Assembly: GCF_041929845.1 (NCBI RefSeq)
Contig: NZ_JBHEEH010000001.1
Coordinates: 434,001 to 498,000, forward strand
Length of the DNA: 64,000 bases
From: Paenochrobactrum pullorum
GTDB lineage: Bacteria; Pseudomonadota; Alphaproteobacteria; Rhizobiales; Rhizobiaceae
Direction: 5' to 3'
Shown: one piece after another, positions 37,190-47,832 of the stretch
Position numbering within the stretch: position 1 is the first letter of the stretch
Layout of the letters: each line of letters starts with the position of its first letter
Notes under the pieces: generated by a model
The model's database searches: none
What the model saw: the letters and a program-made list of their open reading frames with translations, nothing else
What the model was told of the DNA's origin: nothing
Program-made: the position numbers and the translations under genes

Positions 37190-39961
37190 TCAGTTGCTCG
37201 TTTGCGCGGCTGCTTTGGCCACTATCTCATCATTAAAAAGGCTGAGAAGTTTGCGTTTAATATTATTTTGTTTTGTGGTCGAAGCGATTTTTTCGCCGCT
37301 TAAATCTGTCACATAAAATGTATCAACAGCCTTTTCACCAAAGGTGGTAATGTGGGCGGAAGCAATATTGAGCGAAAGATCGGAAATCACCCCGGTTAGT
37401 TCCCACAACAGGCCGGGGCGGTCGAGTCCTTTTACTTCCAAAACAGTAAATTTATTGGAAAGACTGTTATTGATCACCACGCGTGGTTCAATACGGAAGG
37501 TTTTAGGAGCACGTTTTGGCTTGGCTTTTTTAGCCATCACATCCGGCAAATGGGCGATGCCGGCCAGTGCGTCTTCAATCAACTGGCCGACACGTTCGGC
37601 GCGGCGACGCTCATCTTCATCGAGTTCAAAAGCGCGGCTGATCAAAATCGTGTCTAAAGCGCGTCCGTCCCGGGTGGTGAAAATTTGCGCGTCGACAATA
37701 TTGGCGCCTGCTGCCGCGCAGGCACCGGTGATGATGGTGAGAAGGCGTGGTGAATCGGGTGCCAGAACCGTGATTTCGGTGACCGCTTCAAAACGATGCG
37801 GCTGCGCTAAAGTGGCGACACTGCGCTGTTGCAGATCACTTTTGTGAATAAATTCTGCATGCCTGATCTGGTCTTCTAAAGAAACACTCAAAAGATAATT
37901 GGTATAAAGCAATGGTATATAAGCGCTTACCGCTTCTTGCGGCCAATGGCTTAAATTCTCTGCCAGTATTTTTCGGGCTTCTTCGCTGCGTTCGGTGCGT
38001 GATTGTTCAGAAAAACCACCGGTTAAAACCAGTTCGGTTTCATAATAAAGTGTGCGTAACAACTGGCCTTTCCAGCCATTCCATACACCGGGGCCAACAG
38101 CTTTGATGTCGCAAACAGTAAGAATGAGCAGCAGTTTCAGCCGGTCCTTGGTTTGCACAATATCTGCAAAATCCTGAATGGTTTTGCGATCATTGAGATC
38201 TCGCGATTGGGCAATTTTGCTCATGGTCAGGTGCTGTTCGATCAGCCATGCAACCGTGTCTGTTTCAGATGCTGTGAGGCCAAAACGCGGACAGAGTTTG
38301 CGGGCAATACGTGCGCCCGCCACCGAGTGGGCTTCAGGGCGGCCTTTGGCAATATCATGCAGAAAAAGCGCGACATAAAGAATATTGCGCGCTGTTTTAA
38401 GCGATGCCATCAGCTCGTTGGAAAGCGGGTGTTCTTCCTCCAGAGTGCCATGTTCAATCTCCGACAACACTTTGATTGAGCGCAATAAATGCTCATCTAC
38501 CGTGTAATGATGATACATGTTGAATTGCATCATCGCAACGATGCGGCCAAAATCGGGGATGAATTTGCCAAGCACGCCAGTTTCATTCATGCGGCGCAAG
38601 ATCAGTGCCGGATCACGTGGTGAGGTGACAATTTCCAGAAACATTTTGTTGGCTTCCGGATTTTCACGTAATTCTGCTTTGATGAGCTTTAACGAGCGTG
38701 AAACCTGCTGCATGGCGGCTGGATGCAGCGCAAGCCCATGTTTATCTGCCAGATGAAACAGGCGAATGATATTGACCGGATTTTCTTGGAAAACCGTGTC
38801 GCGGGCAATATTGATGCGGTGGTTTTCATCGACGAAATCATTGCCGCGGCTCAGTTTACGTTTATGAGGCTCGCTGCTGATGAAAATCTGGTTATAGCCG
38901 GGCACATGCTTGACTTGCTGCTCTTCCAAAGCCGCACAGATGATACGGGTTAAATCACCGACATCTTTGGCCACCAGAAAATAGTGTTTCATGAAGCGTT
39001 CGACCGCATTTTGACCCGGATGTGCGGTATAGCCAAGCCGATCGGCAATGTCGGGCTGCAACTCGAAAGATAAACGCTCGGTGGCGCGATTGGTCAAAAA
39101 ATGCATATGGCAGCGCACTGCCCAGAGAAAATCTTTGGCCTTGTTGAACAGCCGATGCTCGGCACGTGATAAAACGCCTAGCTTCACCAGACCTTCACTG
39201 CTGCGGATGCCATAGAAATAACGGGCGATCCAGAAGAGGGTTTGCAGGTCGCGCTGGCCGCCTTTGCTCTCTTTGACATTCGGTTCGACGAGATAGCGCG
39301 TGACACCGGATTTTTGATGGCGCAGATCGCGTTCATGCAGTTTGGCGGCAATAAATTCAGACCCTGTTCCGGAAACAACTTCGCTTTCAAAGCGGGTTTC
39401 CAGTTCTTCAAACAGCGCATGATTGCCAATCAGCAAGCGCTTTTCCAGCACCGCTGTGCGGATTGTCATATCTTCCCGCGAAAGCCGGATAGTATCATCA
39501 ATCGTACGGGTGGCGTGTCCCACTTTCAGCTTCATATCCCAAAGCATATAGAGGATATATTCCACCACCTGCTCGCCCCACGGTGTTTGTTTATATGGCA
39601 GTAAAAACAACAGATCGATGTCGGAACCGGGTGCCAAACCACCGCGGCCATAGCCGCCAACGGCAACAATCGCCATAGTTTCTGCCATGGATGGATTATT
39701 GACCGGATAAATACGGGTGGTGATTATATGATAGAGGGCGCAGATTATCACATCCATCAGATGCGAGATGCGTCTGGCGCATAAAGTGCCGCCACCATCT
39801 TTGTTCAGCAATTCTTCTGATTTTGCCAAACCTTGTTGATGGGTTTCCTTCAGAAGACTGAGGATATGACGGCGTAGCTCCTGATGGTCGCAATAGGTGT
39901 CCGCTAACAGGTTGAGCTTGGCAATAAAGGCTTCTTCATCAATCGTCTGGAGTATTTTCAA
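37190..39961 (-). CDS. glnD: Bifunctional [protein-PII] uridylyltransferase/uridylyl-removing enzyme
   Basis: Nitrogen sensor (EC 2.7.7.59) of 923 residues that uridylylates PII proteins when glutamine is low and removes UMP when it is high. The nucleotidyltransferase motif is [19 protein letters not shown]; the HD hydrolase domain has [10 protein letters not shown]; two C-terminal ACT domains start at [13 protein letters not shown] and [14 protein letters not shown]. The start is TTG at 39961 with GAGG 7-8 bases before it; no ATG lies nearby before the conserved region. It heads glnD-murJ. In this window rpoN is missing from its usual place although the PII and PTS-Ntr input genes glnD and ptsN remain. 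Confidence 0.95.
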   Translation of the reverse strand: MKILQTIDEEAFIAKLNLLADTYCDHQELRRHILSLLKETHQQGLAKSEELLNKDGGGTLCARRISHLMDVIICALYHIITTRIYPVNNPSMAETMAIVAVGGYGRGGLAPGSDIDLLFLLPYKQTPWGEQVVEYILYMLWDMKLKVGHATRTIDDTIRLSREDMTIRTAVLEKRLLIGNHALFEELETRFESEVVSGTGSEFIAAKLHERDLRHQKSGVTRYLVEPNVKESKGGQRDLQTLFWIARYFYGIRSSEGLVKLGVLSRAEHRLFNKAKDFLWAVRCHMHFLTNRATERLSFELQPDIADRLGYTAHPGQNAVERFMKHYFLVAKDVGDLTRIICAALEEQQVKHVPGYNQIFISSEPHKRKLSRGNDFVDENHRINIARDTVFQENPVNIIRLFHLADKHGLALHPAAMQQVSRSLKLIKAELRENPEANKMFLEIVTSPRDPALILRRMNETGVLGKFIPDFGRIVAMMQFNMYHHYTVDEHLLRSIKVLSEIEHGTLEEEHPLSNELMASLKTARNILYVALFLHDIAKGRPEAHSVAGARIARKLCPRFGLTASETDTVAWLIEQHLTMSKIAQSRDLNDRKTIQDFADIVQTKDRLKLLLILTVCDIKAVGPGVWNGWKGQLLRTLYYETELVLTGGFSEQSRTERSEEARKILAENLSHWPQEAVSAYIPLLYTNYLLSVSLEDQIRHAEFIHKSDLQQRSVATLAQPHRFEAVTEITVLAPDSPRLLTIITGACAAAGANIVDAQIFTTRDGRALDTILISRAFELDEDERRRAERVGQLIEDALAGIAHLPDVMAKKAKPKRAPKTFRIEPRVVINNSLSNKFTVLEVKGLDRPGLLWELTGVISDLSLNIASAHITTFGEKAVDTFYVTDLSGEKIASTTKQNNIKRKLLSLFNDEIVAKAAAQTSN

Positions 39962-40049
39962 GAGACTGCCTCATATTGCTTACCAATAAAGTATCTTAAA
40001 CGTCGGCTCCACAGTGTGAGGCCGGCGTTTAATCTAATCGAAGCTATGC

Positions 40050-42347
40050 TTAGTTGGAAGCATTATAGGCAGTGATTGCCGCCATGTTGACGATGTCGGT
40101 ATCTTTGGCACCGAGGCTTACAATCTGGGCAGGCTTATCAAGGCCAACCAAGAGTGGGCCAATCACTGTAGCACCACCCAGTTCTTGCAGCATATCGGCT
40201 GCAATGGTGGCCGAGTGGTGATCCGGTGTGATCAGCACATTGGCAGGGCCGGAAAGCCGGATGAACGGATATTGTGTCATCAGCTTGCCGTTGAGCGCTA
40301 CTTCCGCACTCATTTCACCATCAAATTCGAAGTCCACATGACGCTTTGTCAGTATGCGGACAGCTTCCTGAATGGTTGCCGAACGTTCGCCGCCCATATG
40401 GCCGAAGGTGGAATAAGCGGTGAGGGCAACACGTGGTGTGTAGCCCATGCGGCGTGCCATGCCCGCAGCTTCCACAGCAATATCAGCCAGCTCTTCAGCA
40501 GATGGTGATTCATGTACGGCAGTGTCGGCAATAAAGACAGTGCGGTCACGGCAGATGGCAATTGAAACGCCGACAACGCGGTGACCCGGCTTGCTGTCGA
40601 TGACGCGGCGCACATCTTCAAGGCCGGTGGCGTAATTGCGGGTGATACCGGTGACCATGCCATCCGCATCGCCAAGGGCAACCATGCAGGCCGCAAAATG
40701 GTTGCGGTCATTGTTGATCAGGCGGTGGCAATCACGGAACAAAAAGCCCTGACGCTGCAATTTTTGATAAAGATAATCAGCATAAGCCGTGTTGCGGCTG
40801 GAAAGACGTGCATTGATGATTTCAATATTCGGCTTGGTCAGATCAACACCGGCGGCTTCTGCGGTGGAACGAATACGGTCTTCACGACCAACCAGAATGG
40901 CGGTTCCAAGTTCCTGATTAACGAAGGAAACTGCGGCACGCATCACTTGCTCTTCTTCACCTTCGGCAAAGACGATGCGTTTTGGCTTGCTGCGTACGCG
41001 CTCATAAATACCGCGAAGCGTTGAAGCTATCGGATCACGACGCGCCGACAATTCGCGGGAATAAGCATCAAGATCGGTGATGGCACGACCGGCAACACCT
41101 GTCTCCATTGCAGCTTTGGCAACCGCTACTGAAACAGAGGCGAGCAGACGCGGGTCAAACGGCACCGGAATGATGTAATTGCGACCAAAGCGCGGGCGGT
41201 TGCCCTGATAGGCTGCCACAACATCATCAGGCACATCTTCACGCGCCAGCAGTGCCAGTGCATTGGCTGCGGCAATTTTCATCTCTTCATTGATGGTGGT
41301 TGCACGCACATCGAGCGCACCACGGAAGATATAAGGGAAGCCCAGAACATTGTTGACCTGATTGGGATAGTCGGAACGGCCGGTTGCAACAATCGCATCA
41401 TCACGAATTTTCGCGACATCTTCAGGTGTTACTTCCGGATCAGGATTTGCCATCGCAAAAATGATCGGATTAGGTGCCATTGAGGCGACCATTTCATCGG
41501 TCAAGGCACCCTTGGCGGAAAGACCGAAGAAGACATCGGCGCCTTCTATTGCCTGTGCCAGTGTGCGCTTGTTGGTTTTGACAGCATGCGCGGATTTCCA
41601 CTGGTTCATGCCCTCTTCACGTCCTTGATAAACAACACCCTTGGTGTCGCAAAGAATGACGTTTTCAGAGGCAAAGCCCATCGCTTTGATCAGTTCGATA
41701 CAAGCAATACCGGCAGAGCCTGCACCATTACAGACCAGCTTGGTTGTCTTCATATCGCGGCCGGTCAGATGCAGCGCATTGATGAGACCGGCGGCAGAAA
41801 TAATTGCGGTGCCGTGCTGGTCATCGTGGAACACCGGAATGTCCATCATTTCGCGCAAGCGCTGTTCAATAATGAAGCAGTCGGGAGCTTTGATATCTTC
41901 CAGATTGATGCCGCCGAAAGACGGGCCCAAATAGCGCACTGAATTGATGAAAGCGTCAATATCGGTGGTATCAACTTCCAGATCGATGGAATCCACATCG
42001 GCAAAACGTTTGAACAGGACGGATTTACCTTCCATCACTGGCTTGGAAGCCAGCGCGCCAAGGTTGCCAAGTCCTAAAATAGCGGTACCATTGGAAATAA
42101 CGGCAACAAGATTGCCTTTGGCAGTGTAATCATAAGCACTGGCCGGATTTTCAGCGATTGCTCTCACCGGAACAGCAACGCCCGGAGAATAGGCCAGTGA
42201 CAAATCACGTTGGGTTGTCATAGGCTTGGTCGGAACGATCTCTAACTTACCGGGGCGCCCCATCGAATGGAAATCGAGCGCTTCTTTATCACTGGCAGCC
42301 TGTGCGGCAGTGGGGGTTTTGTTATTGTTTTTTTCTGAGGCTGACAT
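40050..42347 (-). CDS. maeB: NADP-dependent malic enzyme with phosphotransacetylase-like C-terminal domain (MaeB)
   Basis: Decarboxylates malate to pyruvate with NADP (EC 1.1.1.40). The product from ATG 42347 is 765 residues. The malic enzyme domain (about 1-440) has SLAYSPGVAVPV, VISNGTAILGLGNLGALASKPVMEGK, the metal-binding FHDDQHGTA and the NADP motif VCNGAGSAGIA. The C-terminal part (about 440-765) resembles phosphotransacetylase and in this family is thought to bind acetyl-CoA as a regulator rather than to catalyse. GGAG lies 6 bases before the chosen ATG; an in-frame ATG at 42365 is less likely. It is divergent from mutS. Confidence 0.94.
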   Translation of the reverse strand: MSASEKNNNKTPTAAQAASDKEALDFHSMGRPGKLEIVPTKPMTTQRDLSLAYSPGVAVPVRAIAENPASAYDYTAKGNLVAVISNGTAILGLGNLGALASKPVMEGKSVLFKRFADVDSIDLEVDTTDIDAFINSVRYLGPSFGGINLEDIKAPDCFIIEQRLREMMDIPVFHDDQHGTAIISAAGLINALHLTGRDMKTTKLVCNGAGSAGIACIELIKAMGFASENVILCDTKGVVYQGREEGMNQWKSAHAVKTNKRTLAQAIEGADVFFGLSAKGALTDEMVASMAPNPIIFAMANPDPEVTPEDVAKIRDDAIVATGRSDYPNQVNNVLGFPYIFRGALDVRATTINEEMKIAAANALALLAREDVPDDVVAAYQGNRPRFGRNYIIPVPFDPRLLASVSVAVAKAAMETGVAGRAITDLDAYSRELSARRDPIASTLRGIYERVRSKPKRIVFAEGEEEQVMRAAVSFVNQELGTAILVGREDRIRSTAEAAGVDLTKPNIEIINARLSSRNTAYADYLYQKLQRQGFLFRDCHRLINNDRNHFAACMVALGDADGMVTGITRNYATGLEDVRRVIDSKPGHRVVGVSIAICRDRTVFIADTAVHESPSAEELADIAVEAAGMARRMGYTPRVALTAYSTFGHMGGERSATIQEAVRILTKRHVDFEFDGEMSAEVALNGKLMTQYPFIRLSGPANVLITPDHHSATIAADMLQELGGATVIGPLLVGLDKPAQIVSLGAKDTDIVNMAAITAYNASN

Positions 42348-42519
42348 GTCAACTCCGGTTATCATCTGTGGAGAATTCTAGGTAATCTCTGTTGGGTGGT
42401 GCGTAAATATCATTTCGGGAATAGATATTGTGATGAATTTTACACTTTACGCAAGATTCAATGGTTTTGAGTGGTTTATGCGTAACAAAATTGTGTTTTA
42501 TGGAAGGCGGAGCTGAAGA

Positions 42520-45279
42520 TTGACGAACCAACCAGAGATTATCAACGATATTTCCGCGTCTTCCACCGAAACTGAAGCTCGATCAGCAGCTCTTAATGAT
42601 GCGCCAACCCGACTCACTCCGATGATGGAGCAATATATCGAGATTAAAGCGGCGAATGTTGATTCGCTGCTTTTTTATCGGATGGGCGATTTTTACGAAC
42701 TGTTTTTCCAAGATGCGGTTGAAGCCTCCAAAGCGCTTGGCATAACACTCACCAAACGTGGCAAGCATCTGGGCGATGAAATTCCGATGTGTGGTGTGCC
42801 GTTTCATGCCGCTGATGATTATCTGCAAAAGCTGATTGCCAAAGGTTACCGCGTTGCCGTGTGCGAGCAGGTAGAAGATCCGGCAGAGGCGAAAAAGCGC
42901 GGCTCTAAATCGGTAGTCAAACGCGATGTGGTGCGCCTCGTAACACCGGGCACTCTAACCGAAGAAAAACTGCTTGATCCGTCAGAAGCTAATTTTCTGA
43001 TGACTTTAGGCCGCGTCAAAGGTGAGGCCGAAAATGTATTGGCACTGGCGTGGATTGATATTTCTACCGGCACATTCCGTGTAACCGAAAGCTCGCCGGA
43101 GCGGTTGTTTGCCGATGTTATGCGGGTTGATCCGCGCGAGTTGATCGTGGCGGAGCCGGTATTTCATGATGCGGAGCTACGCCCTGTCTTTGATCTGATT
43201 GGCCGCTCGGTCATTCCGCAGCCAGCCATTTTGTTTGATAGTGCGGCCGCGCAATCGCGCATCCAGCGTTATTATGATGTGGCGACCTTGGATGGTTTCG
43301 GTCAGTTTTCGCGCTCCGAATTGTCGGCCATTTCCGGTGCGATTGCCTATATCGAGAAAACGCAGATTTCCGAGCGTCCGCCATTGATGCGTCCAGAGCG
43401 TGAGCAGGAAGGCTCGACGCTTTTCATTGATCCGGCAACGCGCGCCAATCTTGAAATGGTACGCACCCTTGCAGGTCATCGTGACGGCAGTTTACTCAAA
43501 GCGATTGACCGCACTGTAACAGGCGGCGGCAGCCGCTTGCTGGCTGAGCGTTTGACGGCACCTTTGACCTCGCCACAGGCCATTCATGCGCGGCTTGATG
43601 CGGTGTCTTATTTTCTTAATGAACCGGTTTTAAGCGATGCTTTGCGCCTAGAGTTGAAGGGTGTGCCTGATATGCCACGCGGTCTTTCAAGGCTGGCCGT
43701 TGGTCGTGGTGGTCCGCGTGATATGGGCGCTTTGCAGCAAGGCTTTGAAGCAGCACGCAGTATTGTTGGTTTGCTAAGCAACAAAGATCTGCCGTCAGAA
43801 CTTAAAGCTGCATTGCATGCACTTGAAAGCATACCTGAAACGCTGTGTGATCATCTCGACAAGGCTTTGGCGGATGAACTACCGCTTTTAAAGCGCGATG
43901 GTGGCTTTGTCCGGCAGGGATATCATGCTGAACTGGATGAAATGCGGGCGCTGCGTGATCAGTCGCGCCGCGTGATTGCCGGATTGCAGCAGAATTATAT
44001 TGATGAAACCGGCATTAAAACGCTCAAAATCAAACATAATAATGTGCTGGGTTATTTCATCGAAGTCACTGCCAACAATGCCGGTGTGATGACCGACAGC
44101 GACGAGGCAAAGGCACGTTTTATCCATCGCCAGACCATGGCCAATGCCATGCGCTTTACCACCACCGAATTGGCGGAACTGGAAACGAAAATTGCCAATG
44201 CCGCGGATCGTGCATTGTCCATCGAAAGCGCAATTTTTGATAATTTGACCGCCGAGATCGTGCTTTTTGCCGATTTGATCCGCGCAGCAGCAGCAGCTCT
44301 TTCTGTATATGATGTGTCGGTGGCTTTGGCGGTGCTGGCTGATGAGCAGGGCTATTGTCGCCCGATTGTTGATGACAGCTTGGCTTTCAACATTGTCGGC
44401 GGGCGTCATCCGGTGGTGGAGCAGGCATTGCGACGCCAAGCCGCCAACCCTTTTGTTGCCAATGATTGTAATTTGTCACCGCAAAACAATGACAAACACG
44501 GTGCGATCTGGCTGCTGACCGGCCCTAATATGGGCGGTAAATCGACCTTCTTACGCCAAAATGCCTTGATTGCGATGATGGCGCAGATGGGGTCGTTTGT
44601 GCCGGCCGGTTCGGCACATATCGGTATTGTTGACCGCTTGTTCTCACGCGTTGGTGCATCTGATGATCTGGCGCGCGGGCGTTCCACTTTCATGGTGGAA
44701 ATGGTGGAAACTGCCGCCATTCTCAATCAGGCGGGCGAACGCGCGCTGGTGATCTTGGACGAAATCGGTCGCGGTACCGCGACTTTTGACGGGCTTTCGA
44801 TTGCATGGGCTGCGGTTGAATATCTGCATGAGAAAAACCGTTGCCGTTCGCTTTTTGCGACCCACTTCCATGAAATGACGGCATTGTCGGAAAAGCTTAA
44901 CCGCTTGTCTAATGTCACTATGCGGGTGAAGGAATGGGACAATGATGTCGTGTTCCTGCATGAGGTGGCACAGGGTGCAGCGGATCGCTCTTATGGTGTG
45001 CAGGTGGCACGTCTGGCGGGCTTGCCGGAAGCGGTGGTTAATCGTGCGCGCGATGTGCTGAAGCAGCTGGAAGAAGGTGAAACTTCAGGCAAAGCCAATA
45101 AGCTGATTGATGATCTGCCGCTCTTTTCAGTAGTGTTGAAACAAGAAACACCAAAAACACAAGTTCAGGCCAATGAATTGCAACACGCATTGGATGCCAT
45201 TCGTCCGGATGATTTGAGCCCGCGTGAAGCACTGGAAGCGCTTTATCGCTTGAAGGAAATCTCACTGGCTAAAGCTTGA
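42520..45279 (+). CDS. mutS: DNA mismatch repair protein MutS
   Basis: Mismatch-recognition ATPase of 919 residues. The mismatch-reading Phe-x-Glu is in [10 protein letters not shown]. Walker A is GPNMGGKST (about 667-675) and Walker B is [13 protein letters not shown] (Asp747). The start is TTG at 42520, with GGAG 7 bases before it; an in-frame stop just upstream (42514) excludes a longer form and the next ATG is about 34 codons in. A seven-codon frame (ATG 42500) ends with TGA overlapping the TTG. A strong terminator follows the gene. Confidence 0.96.
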   Translation: MTNQPEIINDISASSTETEARSAALNDAPTRLTPMMEQYIEIKAANVDSLLFYRMGDFYELFFQDAVEASKALGITLTKRGKHLGDEIPMCGVPFHAADDYLQKLIAKGYRVAVCEQVEDPAEAKKRGSKSVVKRDVVRLVTPGTLTEEKLLDPSEANFLMTLGRVKGEAENVLALAWIDISTGTFRVTESSPERLFADVMRVDPRELIVAEPVFHDAELRPVFDLIGRSVIPQPAILFDSAAAQSRIQRYYDVATLDGFGQFSRSELSAISGAIAYIEKTQISERPPLMRPEREQEGSTLFIDPATRANLEMVRTLAGHRDGSLLKAIDRTVTGGGSRLLAERLTAPLTSPQAIHARLDAVSYFLNEPVLSDALRLELKGVPDMPRGLSRLAVGRGGPRDMGALQQGFEAARSIVGLLSNKDLPSELKAALHALESIPETLCDHLDKALADELPLLKRDGGFVRQGYHAELDEMRALRDQSRRVIAGLQQNYIDETGIKTLKIKHNNVLGYFIEVTANNAGVMTDSDEAKARFIHRQTMANAMRFTTTELAELETKIANAADRALSIESAIFDNLTAEIVLFADLIRAAAAALSVYDVSVALAVLADEQGYCRPIVDDSLAFNIVGGRHPVVEQALRRQAANPFVANDCNLSPQNNDKHGAIWLLTGPNMGGKSTFLRQNALIAMMAQMGSFVPAGSAHIGIVDRLFSRVGASDDLARGRSTFMVEMVETAAILNQAGERALVILDEIGRGTATFDGLSIAWAAVEYLHEKNRCRSLFATHFHEMTALSEKLNRLSNVTMRVKEWDNDVVFLHEVAQGAADRSYGVQVARLAGLPEAVVNRARDVLKQLEEGETSGKANKLIDDLPLFSVVLKQETPKTQVQANELQHALDAIRPDDLSPREALEALYRLKEISLAKA

Positions 45280-45294
45280 ATTTCCAAAGCACAG

Positions 45295-45331
45295 AAAAAA
45301 GGCTGCCTGAGTAATCAGGCAGCCTTTTTTT
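45295..45331 (+). terminator. Rho-independent terminator of mutS
   Basis: AAAAAAGGCTGCCTGA (45295-45310) pairs with TCAGGCAGCCTTTTTT across a GTAA loop. The A run also allows use from the opposite strand. Confidence 0.92.
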
Positions 45332-45406
45332 GTTTGATGGGACGTTTAAAAGCGTCGAACTGAGGCGAAAATCGCCTTTTGCAGCCCTGCTTTACGCTTT
45401 TATCAT

Positions 45407-46324
45407 TCAAATAAAGCGGTCAGCTTCAGCACCATAATAACTAATATAACGGCTGGAAATGCGGGAAACCGGCAGGATGATAAATACATCTGTGGTGCCG
45501 AAAGATTCATCCGCCACCGCACCATCACCAATCATACCGCCAAGGCGTAAGTAACCTTTAATCAGTGGCGGCATGGAGAACAGCGCAAGCTTCATGTTGA
45601 CACCTTCGGCAGGCATCAAATCCATGGCATGATAATGTTCCGGCAAGGCGCGCACATCCCATTCACTGTCGGCACGGGCATTTTGATGCAGGAAGGACAG
45701 GCACAAGGCATGTGCCATAGGTACAGCACCCTGGAAAGACGCACAGCCCATCATCACATCAATGGAATGACGACGGCAATAAGCCCAAATGCCTTGCCAC
45801 AAAAGCTCGACAGTGCGCTTGGAGCGGTATTCCGGCTTGACGCAAGATCGGCCAAGTTCGAGAAAATTCAATTCCGGTTTCGAGAGTGTCAGGCGCTGCA
45901 CATCATATTCACTGGCAGAATAAAACCCATGGGTTTTATTGGCCTGATCGGTACGCATCAGGCGATAGGTGCCGACAATTTGTTTATGCTGCGGGCCCGG
46001 AAGCGCTGTGTCATAAACCAGCAAATGATCGCAAACCGGATCAAAACGATCCGCATCACGTTGTTCAATAGCTTGCAGCGCGTCTTTTTTCGCGCCCATT
46101 TCATCATAGAAAACACGGAAGCGCAGCTCTTGTGCGGCTTCGATCTCTTCTGTTGTCGTGGCCAGCCGAACTTCCAATGCACCCATACGTCCGAGCAACG
46201 CGGAATTGCCAGTGGCGTTCCCATTGGAGTTTTCCGTGGCGTCGTTTGTCACACCTGATGTATTTTGTTTTATCATGGCATCATTATCGACTATTTGCGT
46301 AGTCTTTCCAAGCTGTAGAGCCAT
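45407..46324 (-). CDS. olsB: GNAT-family acyltransferase, OlsB-like (L-ornithine N-acyltransferase)
   Basis: Probably transfers a 3-hydroxyacyl chain from acyl carrier protein to ornithine, the first step in ornithine-lipid synthesis, at the cytoplasmic face of the membrane. The 305-residue product has an acidic/Asn-rich N-tail and an autoinducer-synthase/hemolysin-like GNAT core: QELRFRVFYDEMGAK, DRFDPVCDHLLVYD, IVGTYRLM, LELGRSCVKPEYRSKRTVELLWQ (opening only) and GCASFQGAVPMAHAL. ATG 46324 has GGGAGC 9 bases upstream; an in-frame TTG at 46390 would add 22 residues. No olsA neighbour is seen. The enzyme name is inferred from family resemblance; other hemolysin-like acyltransferases are possible. 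Confidence 0.75.
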   Translation of the reverse strand: MALQLGKTTQIVDNDAMIKQNTSGVTNDATENSNGNATGNSALLGRMGALEVRLATTTEEIEAAQELRFRVFYDEMGAKKDALQAIEQRDADRFDPVCDHLLVYDTALPGPQHKQIVGTYRLMRTDQANKTHGFYSASEYDVQRLTLSKPELNFLELGRSCVKPEYRSKRTVELLWQGIWAYCRRHSIDVMMGCASFQGAVPMAHALCLSFLHQNARADSEWDVRALPEHYHAMDLMPAEGVNMKLALFSMPPLIKGYLRLGGMIGDGAVADESFGTTDVFIILPVSRISSRYISYYGAEADRFI

Positions 46325-46465
46325 CCTGCTTTGCTCCCGATGTGTTTGTTCACTTTTTCCGAGTATTTCAAAGCGGTTCGGCTGTTTCAAAACTCATCCA
46401 GCATTACCACATTTATGGGCAAGGTAACGATCATTTTATTAGGCGATAATGGTGACAATTGAATG

Positions 46466-46954
46466 TCATTTCTTTGCGGTTTTTTCTTGTTTCCAGTTCA
46501 GATACTCTTGCAGCAGGATTAATCCTGCACCGATCGTGATGAAAACATCTGCCAGATTGAAAATGGCAAATGACCAGTTAGGCAGATGAAATAGAACATA
46601 ATCAACCACATAGCCAAGCATCGAGCGGTCAATCAGATTGCCGAGTGCACCACCGATAATGAGGGCAAAGCCAACACGGGCAAAGACGCGGGTCTGGGCT
46701 GTTGTCCACCATAAATAAATCACAAAACCGACAATTACCAAGGTGAAAGCCACAAGCGCTTTGTCATGAAGGCCGGATAAAAGCGAAAAAGCAATGCCGG
46801 TATTATGGGTGCGATAAAGCGCCAGAAACGGCAGAATGTCGATTTGCTCGCCATATGCCATCGTATCTTCAACGCGCAACTTCACCATCTGATCGATAAA
46901 AATCGCAGCAACAATCACTAAAATAGTCGGTAAAGAAGCTCTGAGTTTGCTCAT
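46466..46954 (-). CDS. lspA: Lipoprotein signal peptidase (signal peptidase II)
   Basis: Inner-membrane aspartic peptidase (EC 3.4.23.36) of 162 residues that cleaves prolipoproteins before the lipidated Cys. Four membrane helices are visible. The catalytic Asp118 is in [16 protein letters not shown] and Asp136 in [11 protein letters not shown], the two signature blocks of the family. Its ATG overlaps the stop codon of the SPOUT methyltransferase gene as TGATG, indicating coupled translation. Confidence 0.96.
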   Translation of the reverse strand: MSKLRASLPTILVIVAAIFIDQMVKLRVEDTMAYGEQIDILPFLALYRTHNTGIAFSLLSGLHDKALVAFTLVIVGFVIYLWWTTAQTRVFARVGFALIIGGALGNLIDRSMLGYVVDYVLFHLPNWSFAIFNLADVFITIGAGLILLQEYLNWKQEKTAKK

Positions 46955-47832
46955 CAGGCAGGTCTTTCGTCTAAAATGAGCGCTTCGCGGCGAACTTCAT
47001 AAAGCATCACAGCGGTGGCAATGGCGAGATTAAGCGAATCGGCGCGGCCGGCTTGCGGAATACGGGCAAGCTTGTCGCAAGTTTCCGCCAATGGATCGGG
47101 CAAGCCTTGCTGCTCGTTACCCATCATCAAGATGACCGGTTTTTTGGCATAATCAATAGTTCGGTAATCAACCGACCCTTTTAAATGCGTACCGACGATC
47201 ATGCCGGAAAAGCCCTTGCGCCATTGTAAGAAATCAGCTTCGGTTGCACGGTAAAGCGGCAATGCAAAAACCGACCCCATGGTGGCGCGCACGGTTTCAA
47301 GTGAATAAGGATCGGTGGTGTCGCCAATCAGGATCACACCCTTGGCGCCCACTGCATCGGCAGTCCGGATAACAGTGCCCAGATTGCCCGGATCGCGCAC
47401 ACGATCAAGCGCGATATAAGTATCATTGCCGGATGGTTTTAAATTTTTGAGCGATTGATATTGCTGCTCGAAAACGCCGACAACCATTTGCGGATTATCG
47501 CGGCGTGTAATGCCGGCCATTACTTTTTCGCTGACTTCCAAAACCAAGCCGCCGGAGGCAACGGTGCGCGCTGCTGTCTGTTCGGCCAGCTTGTTGCCTT
47601 TGCCGGATTTGGCGAAAACCAGCACTTTGATTTTCCAGTTGAGATCCAGCGCATCAATGACGAGCTTCAAGCCCTCGGCCATAAACACGCCTTGCTGGTC
47701 GCGGAATTTTTTCATCGCCAGCGCGCGCAGATCCTTCACAATCGGATTGGCCAGACTGGTGACTTCTTTCACCTGTCCATTGCGTGGTGTCGAAGAACGG
47801 TTGGAAGCGGAAAAGTCGTGATTTTGGCTCAT
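46954..47832 (-). CDS. SPOUT-family (TrmH/SpoU) RNA 2'-O-methyltransferase
   Basis: Cytoplasmic SAM-dependent RNA ribose methyltransferase of 292 residues; target unknown (23S rRNA or tRNA). An N-terminal substrate-binding domain (about 20-110) precedes the knotted SPOUT domain with motif 1 [18 protein letters not shown], motif 2 MMGNEQQGL and motif 3 [17 protein letters not shown]. The ATG at 47832 overlaps the stop of the preceding methyltransferase gene as ATGA, which decides the start over ATG 47844. It is the middle gene of a three-gene coupled chain ending in lspA. Confidence 0.9.
   Translation of the reverse strand: MSQNHDFSASNRSSTPRNGQVKEVTSLANPIVKDLRALAMKKFRDQQGVFMAEGLKLVIDALDLNWKIKVLVFAKSGKGNKLAEQTAARTVASGGLVLEVSEKVMAGITRRDNPQMVVGVFEQQYQSLKNLKPSGNDTYIALDRVRDPGNLGTVIRTADAVGAKGVILIGDTTDPYSLETVRATMGSVFALPLYRATEADFLQWRKGFSGMIVGTHLKGSVDYRTIDYAKKPVILMMGNEQQGLPDPLAETCDKLARIPQAGRADSLNLAIATAVMLYEVRREALILDERPA

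Noticed and set aside
45362..45377. Small hairpin AGGCGA-AAA-TCGCCT between mutS and the OlsB-like gene
   Set aside because: The stem is only 6 bp with a 3-4 base T tail, and a strong terminator already stands at 45295-45331; it may be chance.
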